Positions 33,721 to 45,939 are shown, numbered from the stretch's first letter. The stretch is 64,000 nt of DNA from Symbiodinium sp. CCMP2592 (GCA_905221615.1 CAJNDT010000930.1:1-64000); one strand, 5' to 3'. The notes: generated from the sequence alone by a model not told the origin. Numbers and translations are program-made.

Positions 33721-34429
33721 TTAAGTATCCACACCCGAACATCTCGAACAAAGTGTCCGTCGTCGTTTCTGCAGTCGGAAACATATGCAGGGGGGCCAAA
33801 ATGGAGAAGGTAAGTGTTGCTCTCACAAATCCTACATGCTCGAGACGCGCATCACCTGCCATAACCATATAATGTGTATTGCACCATTTCGATTACCATG
33901 ACACTGTTACTTATCCTTATGGTTTCGACTAGGGTTATACTGTACGACTACTGATAAGATTTCGATTGCTATTACTACGCCCATGACGGGGATCTTCATG
34001 ACGTATGGTGGGGTGTGTAGCGACATGGTCTACCCCGCCTCCTCCCCCACTCCTTAAGTGATAGGGATCTTTCCACTACAAAACCTGGCAGAGGTCTCGG
34101 GAGGGGTCAACCTAAGGGAAACCCACAACACCTCTGGACACTAAGGGAAGCATGTTGGGCTCATAACCCGCAAAACCCGAAAGGTCACGATGTATCTTCA
34201 CAACAAGCTTTCGTAGGGTTAGTGGATTAGTGTTACATGGGTTTTCAGGGTTTGGGGTTTCGGGTTGGGTGTTTAGGTTGTTGAGGGTATACGGATGTAT
34301 GTGGCGAGAGCTTTGGGGTTGGTGCTGGGGTTTTAAGGGTAACTACAGCGGTTTGGGGGTGAGGCCTTAGGGCTGAGGGAATCGAGGTGCCCAAACCCTT
34401 AGAGTAGGCCAAATTGCCAAACGACAAGA

Positions 34430-34800
34430 GGCGAAGCCCGTCAGCCAGGCCCTGATAATCTCGACAACCTCAGCCTCCTCGTTTGCACAGGCGGTGTTGT
34501 ACAGACTGCTGGAGGAGCGGCTCATGCCAGAAGGGTTCTGGGTTGAAGGTTTTTGCGGGTTTCGGGTTTAAGGTTCCGGGGCTGAGGGTGTCGGGCTTAG
34601 GGTTTACAAGGGTTGAGGGTCTAGGTTGAGGTTTTCCGGTCTAGAAGGTTTCGGGGGGAGGACCGGGGGCCGGGCTTAGAGCTCAATAGTCCAGGCCGTG
34701 AAGGCTTCAAGCGTGACGGGATCAGCGAATGCAGGGTAGCATTTTAAAGGTGTTGGGTTTAGGATTGAAGTAAGGTTCAGGGTTTGGGGTCTGCGGGGTA
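34430..34800. repeat. duplicated block related to 52,100-52,460
   Basis: Shared AGCCTCCTCGTTTG, GGAGCGxCTCATGCCAGAAG and GGTCTAGGTTGAGGTTTTCC in the same order. The block passes directly into 34,917-35,330, the second copy of the 26.9-kb block. Confidence 0.85.
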
Positions 34801-34916
34801 TTGGCGGGACCGTGAAGACAACCGAATGGGCACCAAGCTCACTCTCCAAGATCGCTCTCCGCGACGGGGCTTGCCACCCTTCAACTCTACCCCGAGTCCC
34901 TCGTAAAATTTTCCGG

Positions 34917-35330
34917 TGGGACCCAGACCCTAAGCTGCGGGGTGTACGGTTTGGGTTTAGGAAAACAGGCGAAACTTAGTGTTAAGTTTTACGTAAGCTT
35001 CAAGAGCTTCGGATTTAACGTGGAAACCCACACCGCCCCCAACCCGTACCTCCGCAAACCCCTCCAAACTCCAGACCCCGAGTCCCACCGAACCCAAAAC
35101 CCGATACCTCAAATCACACCTCACCTACAAGCCCCAGCCAGAAACCCTGAGCCTTGAACTTCAAAACATCCTGGAAACCGTAAGGTCTTAAAGCCCAAAC
35201 ACCAAGCCTGCACAAACATGGTGTATAGATTTCATGCTGTACTGTTTGGGGCTTAAGTCGGCTCCAGGGTTTAAGGGTTATGGGTTGAGGGTTTAAGGAT
35301 CAGAGTTCAGGGTTTGAGGGTTTAGGTTTT
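34917..35330. repeat. duplicated block, copy 2
   Basis: Direct copy of 26,929-27,320 with small indels. Shared sequence covers an A/C-rich minisatellite-like centre. No supported gene. Confidence 0.9.
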
Positions 35331-36356
35331 TAAGGGATTCGGGTTTAGGGTGGAGGGATCTTGGCTCCTGAGGATTGAAGGTTCGTACGGTGTTTGGTTT
35401 TTAGGTTTTGGGTTAAGCATATGAGGGTTCGGTTTCAGGCTTAGGCTATAGATTCAAGGTTTAGGTTTCTAGTTCTGGGTCTGACTTGGGTTCAGGGGTG
35501 TGGTATTCTTTTTGTTTTAAGGGTGGGCTTCAAGAGGGGTTGAGGGTTTAGGGTTAAGCCCGCACTTTCTTGCTTCCCTTTAGGGTTGGACCCACTTTTT
35601 TTGGCGTTAGGTACATAACAAGGTTTTCGGAATAGTGTTTTAGGTTTTTACTTGATTCAGCGCTTTCCATGAGGTTAACCACTTGGGGCATGTTTCTGCA
35701 TGCGTTGCAGGCTTCGGTTTTACAGGGTCAAGGCAGAAACTTCAATCCGAAATCGCCGTACATCCCCAACGCCTGGACACGAAACAGCAAGTTGGGGCTA
35801 GGGCATGGCCCCTGGGCCCTGAGCTTAGACTTCACCACTTCATGAGGCCCTGGGCCCTTGAGGATTGGTTTAGGGTTGAGGGCTTGAGCTTCAGGGTTTG
35901 GGGATTTTGTACAGGCCTGTGAAGCCACACCTCATAATGACTAGAATACAGTTTGTTTTCCTTTTCGGACTTGAGGATGCAGTGATGCAGGCGTAGATTG
36001 TAGATGTAGGTGCTTGATTGCTCCCTGAACCTTCAACCCGAAATTCTAAGCCCTAAGTCCTGAATCCCAAACCAGCTGGCTGTGTCCAGAACTCAAAACC
36101 TGACCTTTTTCTATACCATCTATACCTAATGCAAGAAAAGAGAGTGAACCCCAAAAGCACTCTCACACACCCCAGAGGAAGCCGAGCGAGCACATGCTGC
36201 CGCCTGGGGGCTTAGGGGTTTAGGGTTGAGGTTTAGGCTCTATGTTTTCGGGATTTAGGGCTTAGGTTGAGGGACTGGGTTTCTGTGTTGGGGGCTCAGG
36301 GGTTTAGGGCTTAGCTTCTGAGTCCAGGTTTTCGGGACTCCGGGCTTAGGTAGGGT

Positions 36357-36650
36357 TCAGGGTCTAGGGTTGAGGGTGTAGGGTGGGTTATGAGGGATTT
36401 GGTTAGATTGGTTTGGTTGGTTGGGTCGGCGGGGCAGGTCGAACGGGTTGAAGGATTTGGTACGGTCTGGTACGTTTGGGTTGGTTGGGTTGGTTAGGTT
36501 TGTCGGGTCGGGGCAAGCATTTTTCTGGCGGGAGGGTTTGGTATGGTATGGTACGGCATGGTATAGGGTATATGGTAAGGTACGGCATGGTATAGGGTAT
36601 GGCATGGAAAAGGGTATGGTATGGCGCGGTCTGGTCTGGTCTCATGAGGG
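36357..36650. repeat. GGTT/GGTATGGTAC low-complexity array
   Basis: GGTTGGTTGGGT units pass into imperfect GGTATGGTACGGCATGG units. Tyr/Pro-rich minus-strand frames here are artefacts. 36,660-36,840 is a CG-rich segment with repeated CGCGATACGTG-like words. Confidence 0.85.
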
Positions 36651-37862
36651 GGGGTTTGTTGGACGCTTTGGGTCGTTCGAGCTCGCTCTGTGCGCCCGTG
36701 TTCGTGTCGAAAAGTGCGCACGACACGCGGACCCGGTTGCGCGCGATCCGAGTGCAAAATCGCACGCGATACACGAACCACCGGTTGCGCGCGATACGTG
36801 GACCACACCTGCGTCGCGATACGTGCGCCCGCCACAAGGCGAAGGGTTAGGGTTTGGGGTTTGATAGTTAAAATTTGTTGAAGTTTTAGGTTGTGGGTCT
36901 AGGCTTTAGGGCTTAACCCCTCGACTTTAGACCCCGCAGACACTGAGTACCCTAAACCCTTAATCCTCACCCCTTAACAGTCACAAAACCCCCAAATCCT
37001 AATCTAAATCAGAAGCTGTACACTGACTCGCCATTCTCTACGGGCACGGGCCGCGGGTTTGGGGTTTAACGCTTAGGGTTCGGGGTACCCGGCTTAGGGT
37101 TTAGGATTTAGACTTGATAGTTCGCTGTGATGGGGCAGGATTGAGGTTCAAGTCTAGGGTTGGGGAGTGGGGTTGAGGGTTCAGGCTTTCAGGTTTCAGG
37201 TGTAGGATGGTTAGGAATTTGGGCGTAGATTCTTTCGGTTTAAAGCTGAGGGGTGCTGGCTGAGATTTTAGGGCTGACATGTTGTGGATAACGTTGGAAA
37301 CTCACTCAAACCCTAACCACCCCGTTCCCAAAGACTTAAACCCTGTACCTTAAGCCCTATCCGCTAAGCCGGGATACCCTAAAACCCTAAACCCTGAAGT
37401 TCCACACCAAGGCCTCAACGCTCAAAGCCCCAAATTCTTTAGCCCAACCAGAAACCACGAAGCCTTTAACACGTAAGCCGCCAAACCCCTCCACCCCTAA
37501 ACCCACCAAGCCCCTTTCTATATCACCGAAACGTTAAACTCCCCAATCCCGACTCCCAAAGGCAAAACCAAAGGCGAAGGCACGGGCCCGCCACTTGCAA
37601 TGCTCGGGGGTGCAGGGGTCATGGCTAGCGGATTAGGATTTGGGATCTTGGGGTCTGCGGGGTTGAGGACTCAGAGTTTGGGGTTCAGAGGGTGGGTTTA
37701 CAATCTTGAAGGCTTAGACTTTAGCACTATGGGTGGGTTTAGGGTTTGGGAATTCTGTGCAGGCCTGTGAACCCTCACCTTATTGCCGAGATTACAGCGC
37801 TTTTGTATTTTCTCGGACTTTAGGATGCAGGCTTTAGATGTAGGAGCCCAACCGTAAATTCT

Positions 37863-38033
37863 GTGCTCAACTCAAAACTTAAAACCCCAGTCCGAAATCC
37901 GATACCTTTTCTACACCCTCCATACCTGCAGCCCACAAGTCTATTCCTATATCATGAAAACCTAGGCTCGAAGCACTTTCACTCAGCCAGGAAACACGTT
38001 AAGGACGTAGGATTTTGGCTTGCGAGTGTACAG
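37863..38033 (+). CDS. exon-like block duplicated at 60.3 kb
   Basis: The frame contains YHENLGSKHFHSARKHVKD, then GFWLASVQ, before a GTAGG. The same frame is open in the copy at 60,330-60,482. There the upstream peptide differs, but the core differs mainly by V to L. The copies are about 95% identical by eye, so conservation of the frame is suggestive and not proof. Confidence 0.35.
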
Positions 38034-38180
38034 GGTAGGTGCGGGGCTGGTGGGCGCGTTGAGCTGGTGGGGCATGGGGTTTGAGGGGTTGGGATAAGGA
38101 CATTAACCACCTGGGCTTGCAATTGGCGGGGCTGGCGGGCGCTGAGGGGCCGGCTCACTTGGGTTCACTAAGGGCTTAAG

Positions 38181-38596
38181 ATGTAGTGGGATATGGGCGA
38201 TACTTTTCCAAATCATCATGGGATTCCTCATATAGAAACGTAGGTACTGTGGGCCTTTTGCTGCGCAAGCGGAGGTCGTGCGCCTCCGCAGAGCGGTCTT
38301 CCTGGAGCGCTTCCGACGCACGGCTGTCGAAGCGGCCGCACCCTCGACTCCCAGATGAGGATTTTGCTCTTTTCTCTTCCCCCGCCTTGCCAGATTCTGG
38401 ACCGCCTGGAGCGCTGACTCGCGAGTCGGGGTCCGGGCCTTTGCCTCCCAGCTGCCAGGACTTTGACCTTGCTTAAGGGGTGCTAGATTATAGTGTATTA
38501 TGTTATCATATTCTACCATATTACACTGTATGATACTATAGTTACTATAATACGCTATTGTATCGTACTATATTACACTTTATACATACAATGATA
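38181..38596. mobile_element. about 416-bp insertion relative to the 60.65-kb copy
   Basis: The copy at 60,645-60,690 runs from GGCTTAAGATGTA almost directly into GTTGAGGGTTCTGC. Here those words are separated by 38,181-38,596. The insert has a GC-rich first half (with an open frame 38,186-38,476) and an AT-rich, partly self-complementary second half of TATAGTGTATTATG-like words. Confidence 0.6.
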
Positions 38597-39371
38597 GTTG
38601 AGGGTTCTGCTTTGTGAAAGGCGAGTCTGCATCTAACGCTATCCGCTCGCGAGTTCCCATAAGGCCTAATGGCCCAGCTGTACCAGGGTACAAGGCGTAG
38701 GGTTGAGTAATTAGGATGTAGACTTGATAGTTCAGAGTGATGGGGCAGGGTTTAAGTCTGGGGTTGGAGAATGGGTTGAGGGTTCAGGGTTTCCGGTTTC
38801 AGGTGTAGGATGATTTTGATCATGGACTGGGGCTTTGTGGTTTGCTACTTGGGCGTAGGTTCTCTAGTTTTAGAGCTGAGGGGTGCTGGTTGAGAATTCG
38901 GGGCTGACCTGGTGTGGATCACGTTGGGTTTCCTAGTCCTAGGGCGGATCACAGACGAAACGCGCTGAAACCTTAACCAACCCATTCCCAAAGACCTATG
39001 GCCTAGACGCTATACATTAAGCCTTGTACGCTAAACCCTATACCCTAAAACCCTGAACCCTGCGGTTCCACACCAAAGCTCAAAGCTCAAATCACCTGAT
39101 CCCTCAACACACCTACGCCCAAACGTCAAAGCCCCAAATTCTTAGGCCCAACCCTAAACCCACAAACCGCGAAGCCTTTAACACTTAAGCAGCCAAACCC
39201 CTCCACCCCTAAACCCACCAAGCCCCTCTCTAAGCCCTCAACACGCCTACGCCGAAACGTCAAAGCTCCAAATTCCAAATCTCTACAACCCTAAACCGAC
39301 AAACCGCGAAACCGCAAACACTTCAGCCACCAAACCCCCACTCACCAAAACACCCTTCTATACCACCAAAA

Positions 39372-39481
39372 CATGGGTGGTAGTCAAAATTATGGTCCCT
39401 TTTTTGGTACCCTAAGTATGAGGTCCCGTATCAGACTAGGGACCCGAAAATGGACCATATTTTTGAGCAACCACCCACATG
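39372..39481. mobile_element. 110-bp nested inverted-repeat element
   Basis: CATGGGTGGT...TATGGTCC at the left pairs with GGACCATA...ACCACCCACATG at the right over about 28 nt with few mismatches. An inner GGTCCC/GGGACC pair continues the stem. The paralogous site at about 37,531 lacks the element and reads ACGT where this copy has ACAT on both sides. This is consistent with insertion and a 4-bp target duplication. Confidence 0.75.
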
Positions 39482-39929
39482 AAACTCCCCCAATTCCGAC
39501 TCTCAAAGGCGAAGCCCAAGCCCAGGCCTAAGGGCAAGGCACGGACCCGTCACTTGCAGTGCTTGGGGGCACTTGGGTCCTGGTTCACGGCTTAGGGTTT
39601 GGATCTTGGGGTCTGCGGCCTAGGGTTCGGGGTTGAGGACTCAAAGTCTTGGGGTCAGGGTGTCGGCTTTGCAGTCTTGTCAGGTCAGGGCGCGCCCTGC
39701 CGTTCCTCACAGCGCCCTGCCGCCTGTGCGGCCGCTTGATGAGCGCTCTTGGCGGGGAGCCCTATTAAAATCCTAAGACCTTACGCGGAACCTCCCAAAA
39801 AGCTTCGGAAGCGAGGCTCCACGCGTGCATAGACGGTTTCCCAAACACCCGACCCTAAAGCACAGAAATCTCTAAGTCCTTAATCGTGTTGAGGGCTTCG
39901 GGCTTGGGGTTGGTTCAGGGTTGAGGTAG

Positions 39930-41260
39930 GAGACTTCGAAGCCCAAGCAACGGCAACAAATCCTACTTTTTCGGCACCGCCTCGAGGCCGAAACAACGCC
40001 AACAGATCGTACTTCCAGCACTGCGTCACCGCTTCGTGGCCAACCCAACGGCAACAAATCGTACTTCTTAGCCACTGGGGCACCGCTATGATGCCAAAAC
40101 AGCCGCAACAAATCGGACTTCTTAGCACTGGGGCAGCGCTTCAAGGCCCAAGCAACGACAACAAATCGTACTGTTAAGCACTTTGGCCCCACTTCGGGGC
40201 CAAGCAAGGCATCAAATCGTACTTCTTAGCATTGGGGCACCGCTTCGAGGCCCAAGCAACGACAACAAATCGTACTGACCAGCACTGGTGCTCAAGACCA
40301 AAACAGCGGTAACAACTCGTACGTGTTAGCACTGGGGCACCAGTTCGAGGCCAAAACAACAGCAACAAATCGTACTTCTTAGCATTGGGGACACCGCTCT
40401 TAGGGCAAAACAACAGCGACAACAAATCGTACTTCTTAGCCCTGTGGCAGCACTTCGAAGCCCAAGCAAGGGCAACAAGTCCTACTTCTTAGGCACGGTT
40501 TCGAGGCCAAAACAACGGCAACAAATCGTACTTCTTAGCATTGGTGCATCACTTCCATGCCAGAACAGCGGCAACAAATCGTACTTCTTGGTTTTTGCGG
40601 CACGACCTCGAGGCCAAAACAACGGCTTGGTGCATCGCATCCATGCCAAAAACACGGCAACAGATCGTACGTCTGAGCAGTGCAGCACAGCTTCGAGGCC
40701 AAAACAACGACAACAAACCGTACTTCTTGCCCCAAGGCCAGAACAACGGCAACATATCGTACTTCTCAGCACTGGGGCACCACTTCGGGGCCAAACCAAC
40801 GGCAACAAATCGTACTTCTTAGTGTTGGTGCGCCGCTGCCTTGCCAAAACAACGGCAACAAGCCAACACCGGAGCACCGCTTCGAGGCCAAAACAAGGGC
40901 AACAAACCGTACTTCTTAGCACTGGGGCACCGCGTCGAGGCCAAGACAACGGCAGCAAATCGTACTTCGTACCCCTTCGAGGCCAAGCACCGGCGAGCAA
41001 ACTGCAGCGCCGCTTCGGGGCTAACGCAAAGGCAACAAATCGCACTGCCCGGCACTTGGGCACTGCCTCGAGACCAAGACAACTGCAACAAATCCTACTT
41101 CTCGGCACTGGGACACCGCTTCGTCGTCGAAGCCAAAGCAACGGCAACAGATCGCACTTGCTAGCACAGGAGCACCACTGTACTTAGCACCGGGGCACCA
41201 CTTCGAGGCCGAAACAACGGCAACAAATCGTACGCCGGAGCACTGGGGCACCGCTTCGCG
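39930..41260 (-). repeat. 53-bp satellite array 2, opposite orientation (about 25 copies)
   Basis: This is the reverse complement of the array at 24.4-26.9 kb (GCAACAAATCGTACTTCTTA, then GCACTGGGGCACCGCTTCGA). Units are clearly more diverged and more often truncated than in array 1. The 221-247-codon frames on both strands are products of the repeat. Confidence 0.95.
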
Positions 41261-42030
41261 GGTTTAGGACTCGGGCTTGGGGTTTGGGTTGTAGGGTTTG
41301 GGTTTGGCTTGGGGTTTGGGGTGTGGGGGAGGGAGGGGTGCGAATCGAGAGAGTGGAGTCCCTTAGAGCGGTGTCGTGAGTGGGGTCCTTCCCGTGAATA
41401 GCGATACGTGCTGCCGGCGGATTCAGGGTTTGTCCGTTTAGGGTTGAAGAGTTTAGGATTTGGGGTTTCGGATTGTGGGTACGGAAGTCGGCTCTGACAC
41501 GTAAAGCCACAGCCTCCAACCTTATGTCTATAGGGTCTATACTATTATACATCAATACAGGGATTAGGGTTAGGGTTTGGGGCTTATCTAGGGCTTCGGG
41601 TTTATGGTCTAGTGTGCGGAATTTGGGATGTTTAGCTGCGTTTGCAAACCTTGGGGATGTTGGGCTCTGCGTCCACACCAGACCTTATATAGACCTTCAC
41701 ATCTTAATTGCCTGACCGAAAGCCTTGAAATCCTAAGCATTCTTAATCAACTCTTGAACCTAAGACCTGAAACTCTAAGCCCGAAACCCTAAAACAAAAC
41801 AATTTAATTAAATCCCAGTGAGTTGAGCAGTTTTCGCGGGTCCGCGGTGACGGTTTGAGGACGTGTCAGGATTTTTGGTGCTTTGGGGTCGGCAGATGGG
41901 GATCTCAATGTGCTCTGGGGTCTAGTTTGAGGTTTCGGTTTTGGGGTTTATTAAGGCTTTGGGGTTCAGGGTTGAGGGCTTACGGCTAATTTAACCAAAA
42001 CACTAACCCATGTAGCTGCAGGGTTGCAGG
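41261..42030. other. telomere-like sequence, no gene seen
   Basis: Plus-strand TTTGGGGTTTGGG-like tracts (41,265-41,345; 41,560-41,620) and mixed unique sequence. Only short frames. Confidence 0.6.
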
Positions 42031-42076
42031 GGATGCGTGTGGCGCTTGGGGTTTGCAGTAACGATCAAGGTTTTCG

Positions 42077-42350
42077 TTGCATCGCAAGCGTAACTTTTGT
42101 CCAGGTTGTGCCTTCTGCTGGAACCCGCTGGCAACACGGGAGAGTGATATTGTGGAAAAAGATGTGCGACATCAGGTTGTAGTTGTAAGCAAGGTCTTGG
42201 TAAATGATCTTTGCTATACTGTTGCGGTAGGAGATAGCCATTGTGTGTTCTTGGAGATGATACTAAAGTCGAGCCCGATGAACCCATATTGTGCTGTCAG
42301 TTTTAACCGGAACCTTCGCCGATATGGATTCGAAAGCTGGGAAGCCCGGT
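42077..42350 (+). pseudogene. exon-like block, frameshifted against its copy
   Basis: The frame reads HRKRNFCPGCAFCWNPLATR, then VLVNDLCYTVAVGDSHCV. The copy at 61,905-62,190 keeps VLVNEDVCYTNAVGDSHCV. After this point the two copies agree only in a shifted frame (GDDTKVEPDEPILC here), because the other copy has 11 extra nucleotides. The minus strand of the first part is also open in both copies, so strand is not certain. Confidence 0.4.
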
Positions 42351-42672
42351 AACAGACAAATGTCCGACCTGTCAACAACATATCCTCGTATTCAACAGGG
42401 GACTCGCATTGGGTAACCCTGGCACCACTCATGCCCACAAACCAAACATGGCCCTGGAAAGGGGTTCAACATCAGCACTGGCACTTGTTCCGAGTTCCGA
42501 TTGCCTCCAAGAAACTTGAGTGCTTGGAACAAGTTCTCAAATTCTCTGAGGCTCGGTGCCAGTTGGGACTTCCACTTTGTTTGCAATCATGCGCACATGA
42601 AGTTACGAACAACTTGTTTAGTACAGCTTCAGTTCTTTTCATTGTTGTCTGGTGTACCACATCCTTTTTCAG

Positions 42673-42780
42673 GGATTTCCTGGTATTGTTGCCGTGATTC
42701 TTGTTATGCTTACCTGCACTTCGTCTTTGCATCGTTGTCGCCTATGGGTGCCATATTCAAGCCTTAGTTCTTCACAATAA
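42673..42780 (+). CDS. membrane-span exon GFPGIVAV (gene 3)
   Basis: After a TTTTTCAG acceptor the frame reads GFPGIVAVILVMLTCTSSLH, then RCRLWVPYSS, ending in TAA. The copy at 63,483-63,569 reads GVPGIVAVVIVILTCALCLH, then RCRPCVPH and TAA. Residues are conserved or hydrophobic-conservative, while other frames contain stops in both copies. It predicts one transmembrane helix. The true exon may end at a donor before the stop. Confidence 0.55.
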   Translation, partial: GFPGIVAVILVMLTCTSSLHRCRLWVPYSSLSSSQ

Positions 42781-42889
42781 CCCCGAACGTAGTTGTTAGG
42801 GACTAGCTCCATCCATTCCTTGGTGCCTTCCTTGCTAACCAGAAGTAAGCAAACAAACATCAGTTCAGTTTTTCACTAAACTTTCACAG

Positions 42890-43346
42890 ATGGAATGTCC
42901 CGGCGCTGCGGCACAGCTGGCTCATTCAGGGCCGCATCGTAGATCAAAAGCAGCAGTCTTCCATGGACAATGTTATCGCACGGCTTGCATAGGTAGGTTT
43001 GCTGGAGAATGTGAATGTGAAGACATTTTTCAACAAATCTTATTAAAAGCCTGCTTATTCTGTCTTTTCAGTATGTCCCTTGGCATATCGGTATTGGAAG
43101 CTTCCTGGAAAAGTAGCGCTGGTGGTTTTCAGTACAAGCCCTTCCCTGCTGCAAGGGCAGCAGGTTGGAGTGATGTCGTTGTTGTTCGAGCTCTTCTTCG
43201 TGCTGTCGTACGGAGCTGAGGGCTGTACAGTAGCAAGCGAGAAATGCGACTCGGCTTCAAGGTTTGAATTGAAGGGTTTAAGGAAACTATTTCGAGTGCC
43301 GGTAACATTGGCGAGAGACGCCGGAAGCGCTGCAAGTCATAAATAG
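42890..43346 (+). CDS. gene 3: two-exon membrane protein segment
   Basis: Exon 42890-42992 follows a CTTTCACAG acceptor and begins with ATG: MECPGAAAQLAHSGPHRRSK, then AAVFHGQCYRTACI. The copy at 63,795 reads MEFPGAAAQLAHSEPRRRSK, then ATVFH. The donor AG|GTAGG at 42993 leaves phase 1. The intron is 79 nt. The exon from 43072 adds two bases in phase: CPLAYRYWKLPGKVALVVFS, then SLLQGQQVGVMSLLFELFFV, ending in TAA at 43344-43346. Two hydrophobic helices are likely. Function unknown. Upstream exons probably include 42673-42780. Confidence 0.58.
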
Positions 43347-44060
43347 TAAAAGTAGATGTTGTATGAGTTGATACCAGCAGTTTGAACAGACGGTACCACC
43401 ATCCCATGTAGGTTCGGGATATTAGAAATCATATCAAAGCCCTACTCTCTTCCCGTACCTTCATCACTGCATGGAGACCTGAGCTGGCATGCCATGATGG
43501 TTTCCGGAAGAAGAATTTGCCCTCCAGAGAGAGAAAGGCGCGAGGTATGCAAGTGGTCCACCCTGGATGCTTGGATTCGGGGTATTCCCATATAGTTGCC
43601 ATTATTACTACGTGCCCAAATCCCCGTATATCCCCCTGCTTGGACTTCCACTACACCCTAAACCCTCAGCCGATAAACCCAAAAAACTTTGCTTTTTATA
43701 GACCCCTTAATCTATCCCAGCTCAGGGCTGAGGGTAGGTTTGGCTTGAAGAGTTACAAATTCCCAACCTCTTCGGAAATTAGGGTACCATGGGGTTCGCA
43801 ATAATTTGTAGCGCTATCTCCATATAACCCCTATTATGATTGCAGCATAATATATACTCCCAAACCCGACGCAGCCTTATGCTACGTATTAAGCCCCCCA
43901 AAGAACGACTTAGGGTATGCTAACCCCTCCAAAGCGACCGACGTGGAACCCATTGAGTCTCCTCGTCCTGCAGGTAGGCATGCATGTGTATACGCCTGTA
44001 TGTATATATATATATATATATATATACATACATTTACATAGACAGAAAAATATGCGCAAA
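43347..44060. other. no gene seen; (TA)n tract at the end
   Basis: Short frames only. 43,800-43,880 has AT-rich words similar to the ends of the 20.8-kb inverted-repeat family. A (TA)n run lies at about 44,005-44,030, just before the start of duplication copy B. Confidence 0.55.
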
Positions 44061-44744
44061 GTATAGGGACCCTACAGGCTACCAAGAAGAGTTGGTTTTT
44101 GCAGCTTCAGGTAGAAAGCATCGCACGACCTGCAAACCATACATAACCAAAACCCTACACCCTAAACCCCAAACCTATGTGCAAGACATTGTTTGTCACT
44201 CTGTGCAGGTACGAGTCGTCAGCTGGCGAGCTCAAAATCGTGGCAGCGGAATGGGTCGGGTCCTAAAGCACGGCTCTATAGGGTGTAATATTTAGGGTTT
44301 GGGACTGATAGGGTGTAGGGTCTTCGAATAATTGCCTTTTGTCGTAAAGTCTGCTTTAGGATGTTTTGGAGTGGGCTTTGAGCTGTTCAAGCGTATCTGG
44401 GCGCGTATGGTGGCAATTCTGTGCTCTGCTATACGTACGAACACAAGAACCCGATGTAGTAACTCGATTCCTCAAGCAGCCCCGATGGGTATGAAGAAGA
44501 GGCTTTCATGTTCAAGCCTCCAGGGCTCACAGAGGGATGCCTCGTTTGATCTGCTTAGAGGTCTTTATGATTGATATCGGTCCTGAGGTCCTGTTTTTGA
44601 TTGCCTCCATCCGGGGAACTTGATCCAGACGGATATGTCAAACTGAAGCCCCGATTCGCCCGAATGTAGCGCGGCTGAAGGAGTCGCTAACGCTTTGTCG
44701 CGGCCTGCTGCGACGTTGCAGTTTGCGTCCCTAAACCCTAAACC

Positions 44745-44880
44745 CATATGTATATGTTTATGTATATGTGTATGTATATGTATATGCATATGTATATGTG
44801 TATCTGTATATGTATATGTCTATATCTATGTCTATGTCTATATGTATGTGTATGTCTATGTCTATGTGTATGTGTATGTG

Positions 44881-44917
<37 letters not shown>

Positions 44918-44930
44918 GTACAGAGTTTAG
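44745..44930. repeat. (TATATG)n-type microsatellite
   Basis: TATATG, TATGTG and TATGTC hexamers over about 185 nt, lying between the tandem copies B1 and B2. Tyr-Val and Met-Cys repeat frames are artefacts. Confidence 0.95.
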
Positions 44931-45939
44931 GGACCCTACAGGCTACAAGAAGAGTTGGATTTTGCAGCTTCAGGCAGAAATAACCGCACGACCTACGAAC
45001 CATACAACCCTAAACCCCAAACCCATGTGAAAGACATCGTTTCTGTGCAGGTACGCGTCGTCAGCTGGCGAGCTCAAAAACGGTGTCAGCGGAATGGGTC
45101 GGGTCCTAAAGCAAGGCACTATAGGGTCTAGAATTTAGGGTTAGGGGCTGATAGGGTGTAGGGTGTTAGAACAATTGTTGTTTTCGTAGAGTCTGCTTTG
45201 GGATGTTTTGGAGTGGGCTTTGATCTGTTCAAGCGTATGTGGACGCATATGGTCGCTATACGTACGAGCACAGGAACCCGATGTAGTAACAGCAGCGCGG
45301 CCAAGCCTCAATTGGTCAAGCAGCCCCCATGGCTATGAAGAGAAGGCTTTGATGTTCAAGCCTCCAGGGCTCACAGAGGGATGCCTCGTTTGATCTGTTT
45401 AGAGGTCCTTATGATTGATATCGGTCCTGAGGTCCTGTTTTTGATTGCCTCCGTCATTGGACCATATTCAGACTGATATGTCAAACTCAAGCCTCAATTC
45501 GCCCCGAATGTAACGCTGCTGAAGGAGTCGCCATGCCTTTGACGAGGCCTTGCGCGACGTTGCAGTTTGCGTCCCTAAACCCTAAACCCGGCGTAGGGGT
45601 TGATCGGGGAGCGTGTGGGAAGTGGTTTATAGGCTTGTTGCAGCTTCTGGGGGTCGTTTTGGAGTTTGGACCCGTAAGCTTTGGGTTTAGGGTTTCAGGA
45701 GTTATGGTTCAAGATTTCAGGCTGTTCCGTTTTTTAACAATTAACCCCCAAACCTGGTATCATGTTACAGTCAGGGAGTTGAAAATTGAAATGTCAAGCC
45801 CTCGTCAATGCATGGGGCATTTGGTTTATGACGGGTTGCCGGTTTATGGCTCAGGATTACTAATTACTTCATGTTACTATGCTATGGCAACATACAGTGG
45901 GGTTCTGGAGGGAAGCCGCCCACTACGACCCAGGAAGGT

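Larger units (their letters stand above)
37040..39560. repeat. tandem pair of a dispersed 1-kb family
   Basis: 37,090-37,620 and 38,720-39,560 share GACTTGATAGTTC, TGATGGGGCAGG, AGCTGAGGGGTGCTGG and later ACTCCCxAATxCCGACT in the same order. A third copy is 60,770-61,220. Part of 37,900-38,160 matches 60,340-60,650. No conserved frame except the exon-like block listed. Confidence 0.88.

Noticed and set aside
40444..41187. 247-codon and 221-codon overlapping frames on both strands
   Set aside because: They arise from array 2 of the 53-bp satellite. The period is not a multiple of 3, and frames survive only through indels.
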